Assembly: GCF_001552195.1 (NCBI RefSeq)
Contig: NZ_BCQS01000017.1
Coordinates: 124,001 to 188,000 of the forward strand
Length of the DNA stretch: 64,000 nt
Origin: Actinomadura latina NBRC 106108
GTDB taxonomy: Bacteria; Actinomycetota; Actinomycetes; Streptosporangiales; Streptosporangiaceae
Direction: 5' to 3'
Shown: one piece after another, positions 40,222 through 50,468 of the stretch
Position numbering within the stretch: position 1 is the stretch's first letter
Layout of the letters: the number at the start of each line of letters is the position of its first letter
Notes under the pieces: model-generated
Databases searched by the model: none
Seen by the model: only the letters and a program-made list of their open reading frames with translations
Told to the model about the DNA's origin: nothing
Position numbers and translations under genes: made by a program

Positions 40222-41132
40222 GCCTTCACAGCACCTTCCATGATTCCGCCGATGATCTGGCGGCCGAAAATGATGAACACGATGAGGAGCGGCAGGATGG
40301 CCACGCTCGTGCCGGCGAACATGAGCGTGTAGTCCTTGAAGTACGCGTTCGCCAGGTTGTTGATGGACAGCTGCACCGTCGGGTTGTCGGGCTGCAGCAC
40401 CGCGAGCGGCCACATGAACTCGTTCCAGGTCTGCATGAACGTGAACAGGCCGAGGACGCCCGCGGCGGGACGCAGCGCGGGCAGCACGACGCGCCAGTAG
40501 ATGCCGAACGTGGTGCACCCGTCGACGCGGGCCGCCTCGATCAGCTCGTCCGGGACGGCCTGGTCGGCGTACTGCCGCATCATGAACACGCCGAACCCGG
40601 TGACGAGGAACGGGACGATGACCGCCTGCAGCTGGCCGGTCCAGCCCAGCTTCACCATGATCATGTAGAGCGGGATGATGCCCATCTGCACCGGGATCAT
40701 CATCGTCGCGATGATCGTGAGCAGCAGCCCGTTCTTGCCGCGGAAGCGCAGCTTGGCGAACGCGAAGCCGGCCAGCGAGGCGAAGAACACCGTGGAGATC
40801 GTCACCGCGGCGGAGGCGAGCGCCGAGTTCAGCAGGCCCTTGGCGAAGTAGGCCTCGGGGTTGTCGAACAGCCGGCCGACGTTCTCGGTGCCGTGCGCGC
40901 CGGGGAGCAGCGGCGGCGGGACGTCGGCGACCACGCTGTTGGTGCGGGTCGCGACGATGATCATCCAGTAGATCGGGAAGATCGACAGCACCAGCGCGGC
41001 GAGCAGCGTGATGTAGGTCAGCGGGCTCGCGTTCCACATGCCGCGGAACCGGCCGGATCGTGCGGCGGCGTGCCGTGCTCTGTTGTTCGGGGCGTTCGGC
41101 CGTCCGCCGGGGCCTGCGAGGAGCGTGGTCAC
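40218..41132 (-). CDS. cebG: Cellobiose ABC importer, permease CebG
   Basis: 304 aa from GTG 41132. Six membrane segments; coupling loop LIEAARVDGCTTFGIYWRVV. A basic, Pro/Arg-rich N-terminus precedes TM1. GTGA overlaps on both sides tie it to cebF and bglC. Confidence 0.9.
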   Translation of the reverse strand: MTTLLAGPGGRPNAPNNRARHAAARSGRFRGMWNASPLTYITLLAALVLSIFPIYWMIIVATRTNSVVADVPPPLLPGAHGTENVGRLFDNPEAYFAKGLLNSALASAAVTISTVFFASLAGFAFAKLRFRGKNGLLLTIIATMMIPVQMGIIPLYMIMVKLGWTGQLQAVIVPFLVTGFGVFMMRQYADQAVPDELIEAARVDGCTTFGIYWRVVLPALRPAAGVLGLFTFMQTWNEFMWPLAVLQPDNPTVQLSINNLANAYFKDYTLMFAGTSVAILPLLIVFIIFGRQIIGGIMEGAVKA

Positions 41133-42124
41133 TTGGTGCCTCCCCCTCCCGTGCGCCGCACGGCCAGGAAGTTGATCAGGGAGAACACGATGATCATCAC
41201 GAAGAGCGCCCAGGCGACGGTGGCGCCGTAGCCGTACCGGTCATGGCCGAACGCGTTGTCGTACATGTACATCGTGATCGTCTGGAACTGGTGCAGCGGG
41301 CCGCCGTCCATCTTGTTGGGCGTGGCGACGCTGAACAGGACGGGCTCGGTGAACAGCTGCAGCCCGCCGATCGTCGAGATGATCACCGTGAAGATGATCG
41401 TGGGCCGCAGCATCGGCACCGTGATCTGCCAGAACTGCCGGATCCTGGAGGCGCCGTCGATCGCGGCGGCCTCGTACAGGTCCTTCGGGATCGCCTGCAT
41501 GGCGGCCAGGTAGATCAGCGCGTTGTAGCCGGTCCAGCGCCAGTCGACCATCATCGCGATGGCGATCCAGGACCAGCCGCGGCTGCTCGACCAGCTGATC
41601 GGGTCGATGCCGACCAGCCCGATCACCCAGTTGATCATGCCCCAGTTGGTGTCGAACATCTGGGTGAACACGATCGCGACGGCGGCGGTCGAGGTGACCA
41701 GCGGGGCGACCATGCCGATCCGGAACAGGGTGGGGAGCCGCATCCGCCGGTTCAGCGCGTTGGCGACCAGCAGCGCGATCAGCAGCTGCGGGACGGTCGA
41801 GACGACGAAGATGCCGAGGGTGTTGACCGTCGCGTGCCAGAAGTCGGCGTCCGTCAGCAGGTAGTCGTAGTTGTCGAGCCCGACGAACTTGCGCGTCCCG
41901 GACGCCAGCTCCCAGTCGTGGAGCGAGACCCAGAGGGTGTAGACCAGCGGGAACGCGCCGAAGATCAGGAAGACGATGTAGAACGGCGAGATGAAGGCAT
42001 AGGGTGCGGCCTTCACATCGAGCCTGGCGAGCCGGGACCGCCAGCTGCGGCCGGGGCCGGGGCGGGCCTTGGCCGGCGTGGGCGGCGGCGGGCCGTTCCG
42101 GCTGGGGCGCAGATCGGTGGTCAT
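41129..42124 (-). CDS. cebF: Cellobiose ABC importer, permease CebF
   Basis: 331 aa from ATG 42124. Six membrane segments with LYEAAAIDGASRIRQFWQIT as the ATPase-coupling loop. It follows cebE by 119 nt, a gap filled by a strong hairpin that probably lowers expression of the permeases relative to the binding protein. Confidence 0.9.
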   Translation of the reverse strand: MTTDLRPSRNGPPPPTPAKARPGPGRSWRSRLARLDVKAAPYAFISPFYIVFLIFGAFPLVYTLWVSLHDWELASGTRKFVGLDNYDYLLTDADFWHATVNTLGIFVVSTVPQLLIALLVANALNRRMRLPTLFRIGMVAPLVTSTAAVAIVFTQMFDTNWGMINWVIGLVGIDPISWSSSRGWSWIAIAMMVDWRWTGYNALIYLAAMQAIPKDLYEAAAIDGASRIRQFWQITVPMLRPTIIFTVIISTIGGLQLFTEPVLFSVATPNKMDGGPLHQFQTITMYMYDNAFGHDRYGYGATVAWALFVMIIVFSLINFLAVRRTGGGGTK

Positions 42125-42177
42125 CGTCGTGCGCCTCCTTTCCGAGGACGGGACGAAGCGGGAGAGGCGGAATGGGT

Positions 42178-42224
42178 ACGGCGGCGGCGCCGGCGGGGAG
42201 GTAACGGCGCGGCGCCGCCGCCGT
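42178..42224 (-). other. 15-bp intercistronic hairpin between cebE and cebF
   Basis: ACGGCGGCGGCGCCG (42178-42192) pairs perfectly with CGGCGCCGCCGCCGT (42210-42224) around 17 nt. Located after the cebE stop on the transcribed strand. Such hairpins in binding-protein operons stabilise the upstream message or stop part of the transcripts. Confidence 0.7.
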
Positions 42225-42243
42225 GGTCACGGGTCGCCGGGGG

Positions 42244-43554
42244 TTACCTGGCGGCCTTCTTGGCCTCGTCCACGGACTTCGACCAGGCGTCGGCCGGCTT
42301 CTGCTTGCCCTGGCCCACGGAGACCAGGACGTTCTCCACCGCGGCGCGCACGTCCTCGTTCTTCGGCCCGAGGTAGACCGGCTTCACGCCGGCCGCCAGC
42401 TCACCGAAGATCTGGCCCACCGGGGCGTCGTTGAAGTACTTGCTCTTCGCGCCCGCGACCGCCGGGTCCTGCGCGGCCTGCGGCGAGGAGGGGAAGACGT
42501 TCGCGGACTTGTAGGCGGCGACCTGGCCCTCCGGGGAGGTCAGGAACTCGGCCAGCTCGGCGGCGGCCTTCGCGTGCTTGGTCTGCTTGGGCACGGCCAG
42601 CCAGCTGCCGCCCCAGTAGCCGGCGCCGCCCGGGGTCTTGGCGACGTCCCACTTGCCCTTGCCGAAGTCGCCGGAGAACTCCTCGATGCCCCCGAGCATC
42701 CAGGAGGGGCACGGCAGGGTGGCGAAGGTGTTCCGCTTGAGGGCGGTCTGCCACGGCGGGGTGAAGATCGACATGTCCGCGGTGAGCTTGTTCTCCGCGA
42801 ACTTCAGCGACGTGTCGAACGCCTGCTTGACAGCCGGGTTGCTGTCGTAGACGAGGTTGTCGCTCTTGTCGAAGAAGCTGTAGCCGGGGCCGCTGCCGGC
42901 GTTCTGCAGGACGGTGGCGCGGAAGACGGCGGTCGGGCCGTCCAGCCACTTGCTGCCGGGCACCTTCTGCTGGAACCTCTGCCCGGTCGCGAGGAACTCG
43001 TCCCACGTCGACCAGAGCTGGCCGACCTTCTCGCGGTCGGTCGGCAGGCCCGCCTTCTTGAAGAGGTCCTTGCGGTAGCACATGGCGAGAGGGCCGATGT
43101 CGGTGCCCAGGCCGATGAGCTGCTTGCCGTCCGGCGTGACGCCCATCTGCCACTTCCACGGCAGGAAGTTCTTCTCCAGGTCCTTGCCGCCGAAGTCGAA
43201 GAGGTTGACGAACTTCGCCTGCTGCTGCATGTACAGCGGGAGGATGCCCTCCTCCAGCATGACGACGTCGCCTGCTCCGCTGCCGGTGGCCATCCACTGC
43301 TGGATGCGCGGCTTGTACTCGTCCAGCGTCGAGACCTTGCGCTGCTTGATCTTGACGTTGGGGTGGGACTGCTCGTACTGCTTGTAGAGCGCGTCGTAGC
43401 CCGGCTCGCCGAAGACGTCGACGGTGAGCTCGATCGGCCCGCTGTCGGAGTCTCCCTTGTTGTCGTCGCCGTCTCCGCCGCACGCGACGGCGAGGCTGCC
43501 GACGAGTACCGCGGCCATCGCTGTACTCAGTCCGCGCCGCATGATGGCCCTCAT
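42244..43554 (-). CDS. cebE: Cellobiose-binding lipoprotein CebE
   Basis: 436 aa from ATG 43554. Signal peptide with lipobox LAVAC; the mature part starts CGGDGDD. The family 1 solute-binding fold includes YWGGSWLAVPKQ near the end. The gene order E-F-G-bglC with a CebR box in front matches the cellobiose/cellotriose system of Streptomyces. No ATPase gene; MsiK is expected to serve it. Confidence 0.88.
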   Translation of the reverse strand: MRAIMRRGLSTAMAAVLVGSLAVACGGDGDDNKGDSDSGPIELTVDVFGEPGYDALYKQYEQSHPNVKIKQRKVSTLDEYKPRIQQWMATGSGAGDVVMLEEGILPLYMQQQAKFVNLFDFGGKDLEKNFLPWKWQMGVTPDGKQLIGLGTDIGPLAMCYRKDLFKKAGLPTDREKVGQLWSTWDEFLATGQRFQQKVPGSKWLDGPTAVFRATVLQNAGSGPGYSFFDKSDNLVYDSNPAVKQAFDTSLKFAENKLTADMSIFTPPWQTALKRNTFATLPCPSWMLGGIEEFSGDFGKGKWDVAKTPGGAGYWGGSWLAVPKQTKHAKAAAELAEFLTSPEGQVAAYKSANVFPSSPQAAQDPAVAGAKSKYFNDAPVGQIFGELAAGVKPVYLGPKNEDVRAAVENVLVSVGQGKQKPADAWSKSVDEAKKAAR

Positions 43555-43589
43555 GGCGGACCCCTCTCAGGTTGTGTCTTGCACCAGTG

Positions 43590-43603
43590 TGGGAGCGCTC
43601 CCA
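43590..43603. promoter_or_regulatory. CebR operator at the cebE promoter
   Basis: TGGGAGCGCTCCCA, extended by one more pair to 43589-43604. On the minus strand a perfect TTGACA (-35) lies at 43636-43631 with a weak TTTCCT (-10) 18 nt on, so transcription would start about where the box lies, giving direct repression of cebEFG-bglC. Confidence 0.88.
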
Positions 43604-43718
43604 CGAAGGAAAGACCGTGACCGGGCTCACTGTCAATGCGCCGAAACATAACCGTTACAACAACCTAGCTGCGAGGCCAGCGTGGTCAGGCCCCGTCCGA
43701 CAGCCGGTCAGCCCTCGG

Positions 43719-44762
43719 TCACGGGGTCAGCCGCGCCGCCGCGGGAGCGGGCGCCGTCGACCGCCGGACGACGAGTTCCGGCCGGTAGAGCAGCTCCGTG
43801 CGGGGCGCGCGGGCACCGCGGATCTCGTCCAGGACGGTGCTCACCGCGGCCATCGACATCTCACGCACCGACTGCCGGATCGTGGTCAGCGGCGGATCGA
43901 GGTAGGCGGTCAGGGGCGAGTCGTCCATGCCGGTCACGGACACGTCCTCGGGCACCCGGAGGCCGCGCGCACGGGCCGCCCGGATCGCGCCGAGCGCCAT
44001 GATGTCGTTGCCGCCGCAGATCGCCGTGCACCCCGCATCGAGCAGTTTCGCCGCCGCGGCCTGCCCGCCCTCGACCGTGTACATGGTGTTGACGATCAGC
44101 TCGTCCACCTCGTCCGGCGCGAGGTCGCTGTGCGCGGCCATCCCGCGCCGGAACCCCTCGGTCTTGCGCCGCGTCGGCACGTACACGTCCTGGCCGATCG
44201 CCAGCCCGATCCGCCGGTGGCCCATTGCGGCCAGATGCGCGACGATCGCCTCCAGCGACGCCACGTCGTCGTTCGAGATGTACGGCGCGTCGATGTCGGG
44301 CCGGTACCCGTTGACCAGGACGATCGGGAGCGCCTGCTCCAGCAGCCGCGCGTACCGGGCCCGGTCGGAGTTGGCGTTGGCGTGCAGGCCGTTGACGAAG
44401 ATGATCCCCGCGACGCCGCGCTCCAGCAGCATCTCGATGTAGTCGTCCTCGGCGACGCCGCCCGGCGCCTGCGAGCACAGCACCGCCATGTACCCGTGCC
44501 GGGCCAGCGCGCTCTCGATGACCTCGGCGAACGCCGGGAAGATCGGGTTGGTCAGCTCCGGGATGATCAGCCCGATCAGCCCGGCCCGCCGCTGGCGCAG
44601 CCGGGCGGGGCGCTCGTACCCGAGCACGTCCAGGGCGGTCAGCACCGCCTGGCGCGTGGTCGGGGACACGCCCGGCTTCCCGTTGAGCACGCGGCTCACG
44701 GTCGCCTCGCTCACCCCGGCATGCGCCGCGATGTCCGCCAGGCGCGTCGTCATGGGTTTCAA
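43719..44762 (-). CDS. LacI-family regulator of the alpha-glucoside operon (MalR/AglR-like)
   Basis: 347 aa from TTG 44762, which has GAGGAGG at a good distance; ATG 44753 is the alternative. HTH LADIAAHAGVSEATVSRVLN, then an effector domain with GLIIPELTNPIFPAFAEVIE and GMDDSPLTAYLDPPLTT. Last gene of the operon, 1 nt after the GH13 stop. The likely boxes are upstream of the binding protein gene (49639, 49664). Confidence 0.85.
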   Translation of the reverse strand: MKPMTTRLADIAAHAGVSEATVSRVLNGKPGVSPTTRQAVLTALDVLGYERPARLRQRRAGLIGLIIPELTNPIFPAFAEVIESALARHGYMAVLCSQAPGGVAEDDYIEMLLERGVAGIIFVNGLHANANSDRARYARLLEQALPIVLVNGYRPDIDAPYISNDDVASLEAIVAHLAAMGHRRIGLAIGQDVYVPTRRKTEGFRRGMAAHSDLAPDEVDELIVNTMYTVEGGQAAAAKLLDAGCTAICGGNDIMALGAIRAARARGLRVPEDVSVTGMDDSPLTAYLDPPLTTIRQSVREMSMAAVSTVLDEIRGARAPRTELLYRPELVVRRSTAPAPAAARLTP

Positions 44763-44763
44763 A

Positions 44764-46395
<1,632 letters not shown>

Positions 46396-46423
46396 CCTTC
46401 GGGTCGGGAGCCGGCCGGGTGCT

Positions 46424-47248
46424 TCACTTGACGCCGCCGGCGGTGAGGCCGGCGACGATCCGGCGCTGGAAGACCAGCACCACGACGATGAGGGGGACGG
46501 TCACGATCACCCCGGCCGCCATCTGGGTGCCGAACGGCTGGTCGAACCCGGAGACGCCGGTGAACTTGGAGATCGCGACCGTGGCGGTCTGCATCTCCTT
46601 CTTGTTGACCATGGACAGCGCGATGAGGAACTCGTTCCACGCCGCGATGAAGGTCAGGATCGCGGTGGTGAACACCCCGGGCGCCGCCAGCGGGACGATG
46701 ATCTTGCGGAACGCCTGGCCGCGGGTGCAGCCGTCCACCATCGCCGCCTGCTCCAGCTCCAGCGGCAGCTGCCGGAAGAACGCGGTGAGCAGCCACACCG
46801 ACAGCGGCAGCGCGAACCCGAGGCTGGGCAGCACCATCGCCTGGTAGGTGTTGATCCACCCGATGTCCGTGAAAAGTTTCAGCAAGGGAACAAGCTGCGA
46901 GATCCCCGGGAACATCGTGGTCGCGATGATCAGCCCGAGCACCGCGTTCTTGAACCGGAAGTCGAGCCTGGCCAGCGCGTACGCGGTGAAGGTGCCGATC
47001 AGCAGGGTGAGCACGGTCGTGCTGCCGGCCACGATGACGCTGTTCAGCAGGGCCCGCCCGAATCCGTTGTCGCCGGAGAAGACCGCGGAGAAGTTCTCCC
47101 ACGACCACCGGGCCGGGACGATCGAGTTGTCGAACTGGTCCTGCGGGCGGCGGAACGCCGAGATCGTCATCCAGTAGAACGGCGCGAGGCAGTAGACCGC
47201 CACCGCGGCGAACCCGAGATAGGACAGCAGCCGCTTCGTCTGTGTCAT
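46424..47248 (-). CDS. alpha-Glucoside ABC importer, permease (MalG-like)
   Basis: 274 aa from ATG 47248, overlapping the previous stop. Six membrane segments and coupling loop LEQAAMVDGCTRGQAFRKII. 28 nt before the GH13 start. Confidence 0.9.
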   Translation of the reverse strand: MTQTKRLLSYLGFAAVAVYCLAPFYWMTISAFRRPQDQFDNSIVPARWSWENFSAVFSGDNGFGRALLNSVIVAGSTTVLTLLIGTFTAYALARLDFRFKNAVLGLIIATTMFPGISQLVPLLKLFTDIGWINTYQAMVLPSLGFALPLSVWLLTAFFRQLPLELEQAAMVDGCTRGQAFRKIIVPLAAPGVFTTAILTFIAAWNEFLIALSMVNKKEMQTATVAISKFTGVSGFDQPFGTQMAAGVIVTVPLIVVVLVFQRRIVAGLTAGGVK

Positions 47249-48243
47249 GCCGCCTTCCTCCGTCCCCGTCTCGACTGCCGGCGGGCCTCGCCGATGATGT
47301 CGGCGCCGAGCAGCTTCACGAACAGGAACGCCATCAGCGCGATGTACAGGAACAGGACCGTCGCGTACGCCGCCGCCGACCCGTACCGCAGGTTGGACGC
47401 CTCGAACCAGGCGATCATCGTCAGCGTCTCCACCGACTTCTGGTTGACGCCGATCAGCACGGCGGGCAGGTCGAACATGCGCAGGACGTCCAGCATGCGG
47501 AACAGCACGGCGACCAGGAGCGCGGGCTTCACCAGCGGCAATGTGATGCGGAAGAACTGCTGGACGGGCCCGGCGCCGTCCACCCGCGCGGCCTCGTAGA
47601 CCTCCCGGGGGATCATCTGCAGCCCGGCGAGGACGAGCAGCCCGATGAACGGGGAGGTCTTCCAGACCTCGGCGATGACGACGGCCGCCTTGGCGGGGAA
47701 GCCGTCGGCGGTCCACAGGATCTGCTGCCGCAGCACCGCGTTGGCGGCGCCGTCCGCCTGGAAGATCCACCGCCACAGCAGGCCGGAGATCGCGGTGGGG
47801 ATCGCCCACGGGACGAGGATGCCGGCGCGCACGATCGCCCGTCCCCTGAACGCCTGATGCATGATCAGCGCCATCGTGACGCCGATCAGCGTCTCCAGGA
47901 CCACGGTCGTCAGCGTGAAGAACGTGGTGTTGGAGAAGGCGTTCCAGAACGCGTCGGCGCGGTCGCCCTGGAAGATCGCGGTGTAGTTGTCCAGGCCGAC
48001 GAACCGGTCGCCCTCGACGACGAACCCCTGCGCGTCCAGGCCCTCGCCGCGCGCGTACAGCGACTCGCGGAACCCGGCGAGAACGGGGTAGCCGATGACC
48101 AGTGCGAGCACGAGCAGCGTGGGGGACAGCAGCAGCGCCGCCAGCCGCTTCGTCCCCTGCACGTCGCGCGTGCGTCGGCGGGGCGCGTCCGCCGCGGGGG
48201 TGCCCGCGGCGGACGGCGTCTCGGTCGTGGTCACGTGGCTCAC
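47245..48243 (-). CDS. alpha-Glucoside ABC importer, permease (MalF-like)
   Basis: 332 aa from GTG 48243 (GTG 48234 is possible), overlapping the binding-protein stop. Six membrane segments, LVPWAIPTAISGLLWRWIF in the middle and coupling loop YEAARVDGAGPVQQFFRITL. Confidence 0.9.
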   Translation of the reverse strand: MSHVTTTETPSAAGTPAADAPRRRTRDVQGTKRLAALLLSPTLLVLALVIGYPVLAGFRESLYARGEGLDAQGFVVEGDRFVGLDNYTAIFQGDRADAFWNAFSNTTFFTLTTVVLETLIGVTMALIMHQAFRGRAIVRAGILVPWAIPTAISGLLWRWIFQADGAANAVLRQQILWTADGFPAKAAVVIAEVWKTSPFIGLLVLAGLQMIPREVYEAARVDGAGPVQQFFRITLPLVKPALLVAVLFRMLDVLRMFDLPAVLIGVNQKSVETLTMIAWFEASNLRYGSAAAYATVLFLYIALMAFLFVKLLGADIIGEARRQSRRGRRKAA

Positions 48244-49556
48244 TGCGCGGTCAGCGGCTGGAGCTTGGCCTGCAGGTCCGCCAGGGCCTGGCCGGCGGGC
48301 TTCTTGCCGGTCACCGCGTCGTACATCTCGCCCTGGATCGCGGCGGTCACGTCGCCGTACTTCACCGCGACCGGGCGCGGCTTGGCGTTCGTGATGGCCT
48401 GCTTCAGGACGGGCAGGTACGGGAACTTCTTCACCATCTCCGGGTCGTCGTACAGCGCGGCGATGGTCGGGGCCTGCGAGGTGGCGAGCAGGTTGTCGCG
48501 CTGGGCCTGCTCACCGGTGAGGTACCGGATGAAGTCGAGCGAGGTCGCCTTGTTCTTGGCGAAAGCGGAGATCGCGAGGTTGTGGCCGCCGAGGTTGGCG
48601 ACGCCGGGGCCGTTCAGCCCGGGCAGCGGCGCGACCGCGAACTTGCCCGCCACCTTCGACGAGCCGTCCTTCTGTCCGGCCAGCGCGTACTGGTAGGGCC
48701 ACTGCCGCTGGAAGACCAGCTTCCCGGACTGGAAGTAGCGGCGCCCGCCCTCGGTGTCGAGGGTGACGGCCTCCTTGGGCATGTGCTCCTTCTTGGCGTT
48801 CACGAGGAACTCGACGCCCTGCCTGGCCTGCGGGGTGGTCAGCGCCGGCTTGCCGTCCGCGCCGATGATCGAGCCGCCGGCGCTGCCGATCGCCTCGACC
48901 GCGCTGATCGTCAGGCTCTCGGTCTTGTTGACCTCGGTGAAGAAGCAGTCGATGCCGCCCTCGCCGGAGAGCTTCTTCACCTTCTCGCAGTCGTCCCACA
49001 TCTCGTCGTAGGTCTTCGGCGGCGCGGAGATCCCGGCCTTCTTGAGGAGGTCCTCGCGGTAGTAGAGCATCCCGGCGTCGGACGTGGACGGCACCGCGTA
49101 GAGCCGGTCGCGGTACTGCCCGGTGGTGATCGTCGCGGGCAGCATCTTCGACAGGTCGATCTTGTTCTTGGGCAGTTCGGCGAGCCAGCGGTTCGCGGCG
49201 AACTCGGCGGTCCACACCACGTCGAGGTTCAGCACCGAGTAGGCGTCCGACTTGGTCGTGGCGTTCTGGATCATCTGCTGCCGCTGGTCGTTGGGCTCGT
49301 CGGGCAGCTCGATGACGCGGACCTGCTCCTTCGCGTGCTCGGCGTTCCAGGCGTCCACCTGCTTCTGCAGGTTGCCCGAGCGGTCCTTGCCGGTGACGAA
49401 GGTGATGGGGCCGCGGCCGTCCAGGGCCGCCGCGCCCGCGCCGCCCGCGGAGCCGCCGCCGTCATCGCCGCCGCAGGCGGAGAGCGAGAGCGCGACGGCG
49501 GCGCAGACGATGCCGCCCGCGAGAGGTGCGCCGCCGATCAGGGGGATGCGCCGCAT
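48240..49556 (-). CDS. alpha-Glucoside ABC importer, substrate-binding lipoprotein
   Basis: 438 aa from ATG 49556. Lipobox SLSAC, then a Gly-rich tether (GGDDGGGSAGGAGAAA). Solute-binding fold with SVLNLDVVWTAEFAANRWLA and PVPSTSDAGMLYYREDLLKK-like AVPSTSDAGMLYYREDLLKK. Resembles ThuE/AglE/LpqY proteins that take up trehalose, maltose or similar disaccharides. First gene of the five-gene operon. Confidence 0.88.
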   Translation of the reverse strand: MRRIPLIGGAPLAGGIVCAAVALSLSACGGDDGGGSAGGAGAAALDGRGPITFVTGKDRSGNLQKQVDAWNAEHAKEQVRVIELPDEPNDQRQQMIQNATTKSDAYSVLNLDVVWTAEFAANRWLAELPKNKIDLSKMLPATITTGQYRDRLYAVPSTSDAGMLYYREDLLKKAGISAPPKTYDEMWDDCEKVKKLSGEGGIDCFFTEVNKTESLTISAVEAIGSAGGSIIGADGKPALTTPQARQGVEFLVNAKKEHMPKEAVTLDTEGGRRYFQSGKLVFQRQWPYQYALAGQKDGSSKVAGKFAVAPLPGLNGPGVANLGGHNLAISAFAKNKATSLDFIRYLTGEQAQRDNLLATSQAPTIAALYDDPEMVKKFPYLPVLKQAITNAKPRPVAVKYGDVTAAIQGEMYDAVTGKKPAGQALADLQAKLQPLTAQ

Positions 49557-49638
49557 GGTGTCCTCCTTCGCGGGACGCGCCCTCGCCGGGGCCGCCGTCC
49601 CGCAGGTCCGTACTGGGGGTGACTGGACCGGGACGTTA

Positions 49639-49650
49639 GCAACGCGTTGC
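49639..49650. promoter_or_regulatory. LacI-type operator 1 of the alpha-glucoside operon
   Basis: GCAACGCGTTGC, perfect 12-bp palindrome, 83 nt upstream of the binding-protein start. The central CG is typical of LacI-family boxes. Confidence 0.65.
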
Positions 49651-49663
49651 AGGCTCGTAAACC

Positions 49664-49686
49664 ACTTGCAGAAAGTTTCAGCAAGT
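49664..49686. promoter_or_regulatory. Operator 2 of the alpha-glucoside operon (MalR-like)
   Basis: Arms ACTTGCAGAAA (49664-49674) and TTTCAGCAAGT (49676-49686) match as an inverted repeat in 10 of 11 positions around a central G. From memory it resembles the MalR sites before Streptomyces malE. On the minus strand its TTGCTG half could also be the -35 element. A third repeat, CTGTAA/TTACAG, follows at 49698-49714. Confidence 0.6.
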
Positions 49687-49766
49687 TCGTGCCCATTCTG
49701 TAACCGACTTACAGCGCCCGGACAATCGGGTCGACGCGCCCGCGGACGCTGCGCCAGGCTGCCCCC

Positions 49767-50468
49767 GTGACGATCTCCGACCATGGCGCCGCGCTCGACC
49801 TCGTCCGGGACCACACGATCCTGTCGGTGGTGACCGGGTCGCGAGCCTACGGGCTGGCGACCGGCGACAGCGACGTCGACCGGCGCGGCGTCTACGCAGC
49901 CCCGGCCCCGCTGTTCTGGCGTTTCACCAAGCCGCCCGCCCACGTGGACGGCCCGCTGCCCGAGCAGTTCTCCTGGGAGCTGGAGCGGTTCTGCGAGCTG
50001 GCGCTCGCCGCGAACCCGACCGTCCTGGAGTGCCTCTGGTCGCCGCTGGTGGAACGCGTCACTCCGGTGGGGGAGGAGCTGCTGGCCGTCCGGCCGGCCT
50101 TCCTGTCCCGGCACGCGCACCGCACGTTCCTCCGCTACGCCGAGGCCCAGTTCCGCAAGCTGGAAGGCGACTTGCGCAGCGGTGGCGCGCCGCGCTGGAA
50201 ACACGTCATGCACATGCTGCGGCTGCTGGTGAGCGGCCTGCACCTCGTCCGGCACGGGGAGCCCCGCGTCGGCGTCGGCGACCTGCGCGACCGGCTGCTC
50301 GCCGTCCGCCGCGGCGAGGTCGCCTGGGACGAGATCGAGACCTGGCGCGCCTCCCTCGCCGCCGGCTTCGACGAGGCCCTGGAGCACAGCCCGCTGCCGC
50401 CCGAGCCCGACCGCGCGACGGTCGAGGACCTGCTGATCTCCATCCGCCGCAGGAGCGTGACCTGGTGA
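49767..50468 (+). CDS. RlaP-like minimal nucleotidyltransferase 1
   Basis: 233 aa from GTG 49767. Pol-beta-type active site GSRAYGLATGDSDVD (Gly24-Ser25, metal Asp36 and Asp38), followed by RRGVY, the D-x-D-x-R-G-V pattern of the RlaP (RNA ligase-associated) family. The all-helical second half (MHMLRLLVSGLHLVRHGEPR) is also family-like. It should add nucleotides to an RNA or protein. No RNA ligase gene is adjacent. Confidence 0.8.
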   Translation: MTISDHGAALDLVRDHTILSVVTGSRAYGLATGDSDVDRRGVYAAPAPLFWRFTKPPAHVDGPLPEQFSWELERFCELALAANPTVLECLWSPLVERVTPVGEELLAVRPAFLSRHAHRTFLRYAEAQFRKLEGDLRSGGAPRWKHVMHMLRLLVSGLHLVRHGEPRVGVGDLRDRLLAVRRGEVAWDEIETWRASLAAGFDEALEHSPLPPEPDRATVEDLLISIRRRSVTW

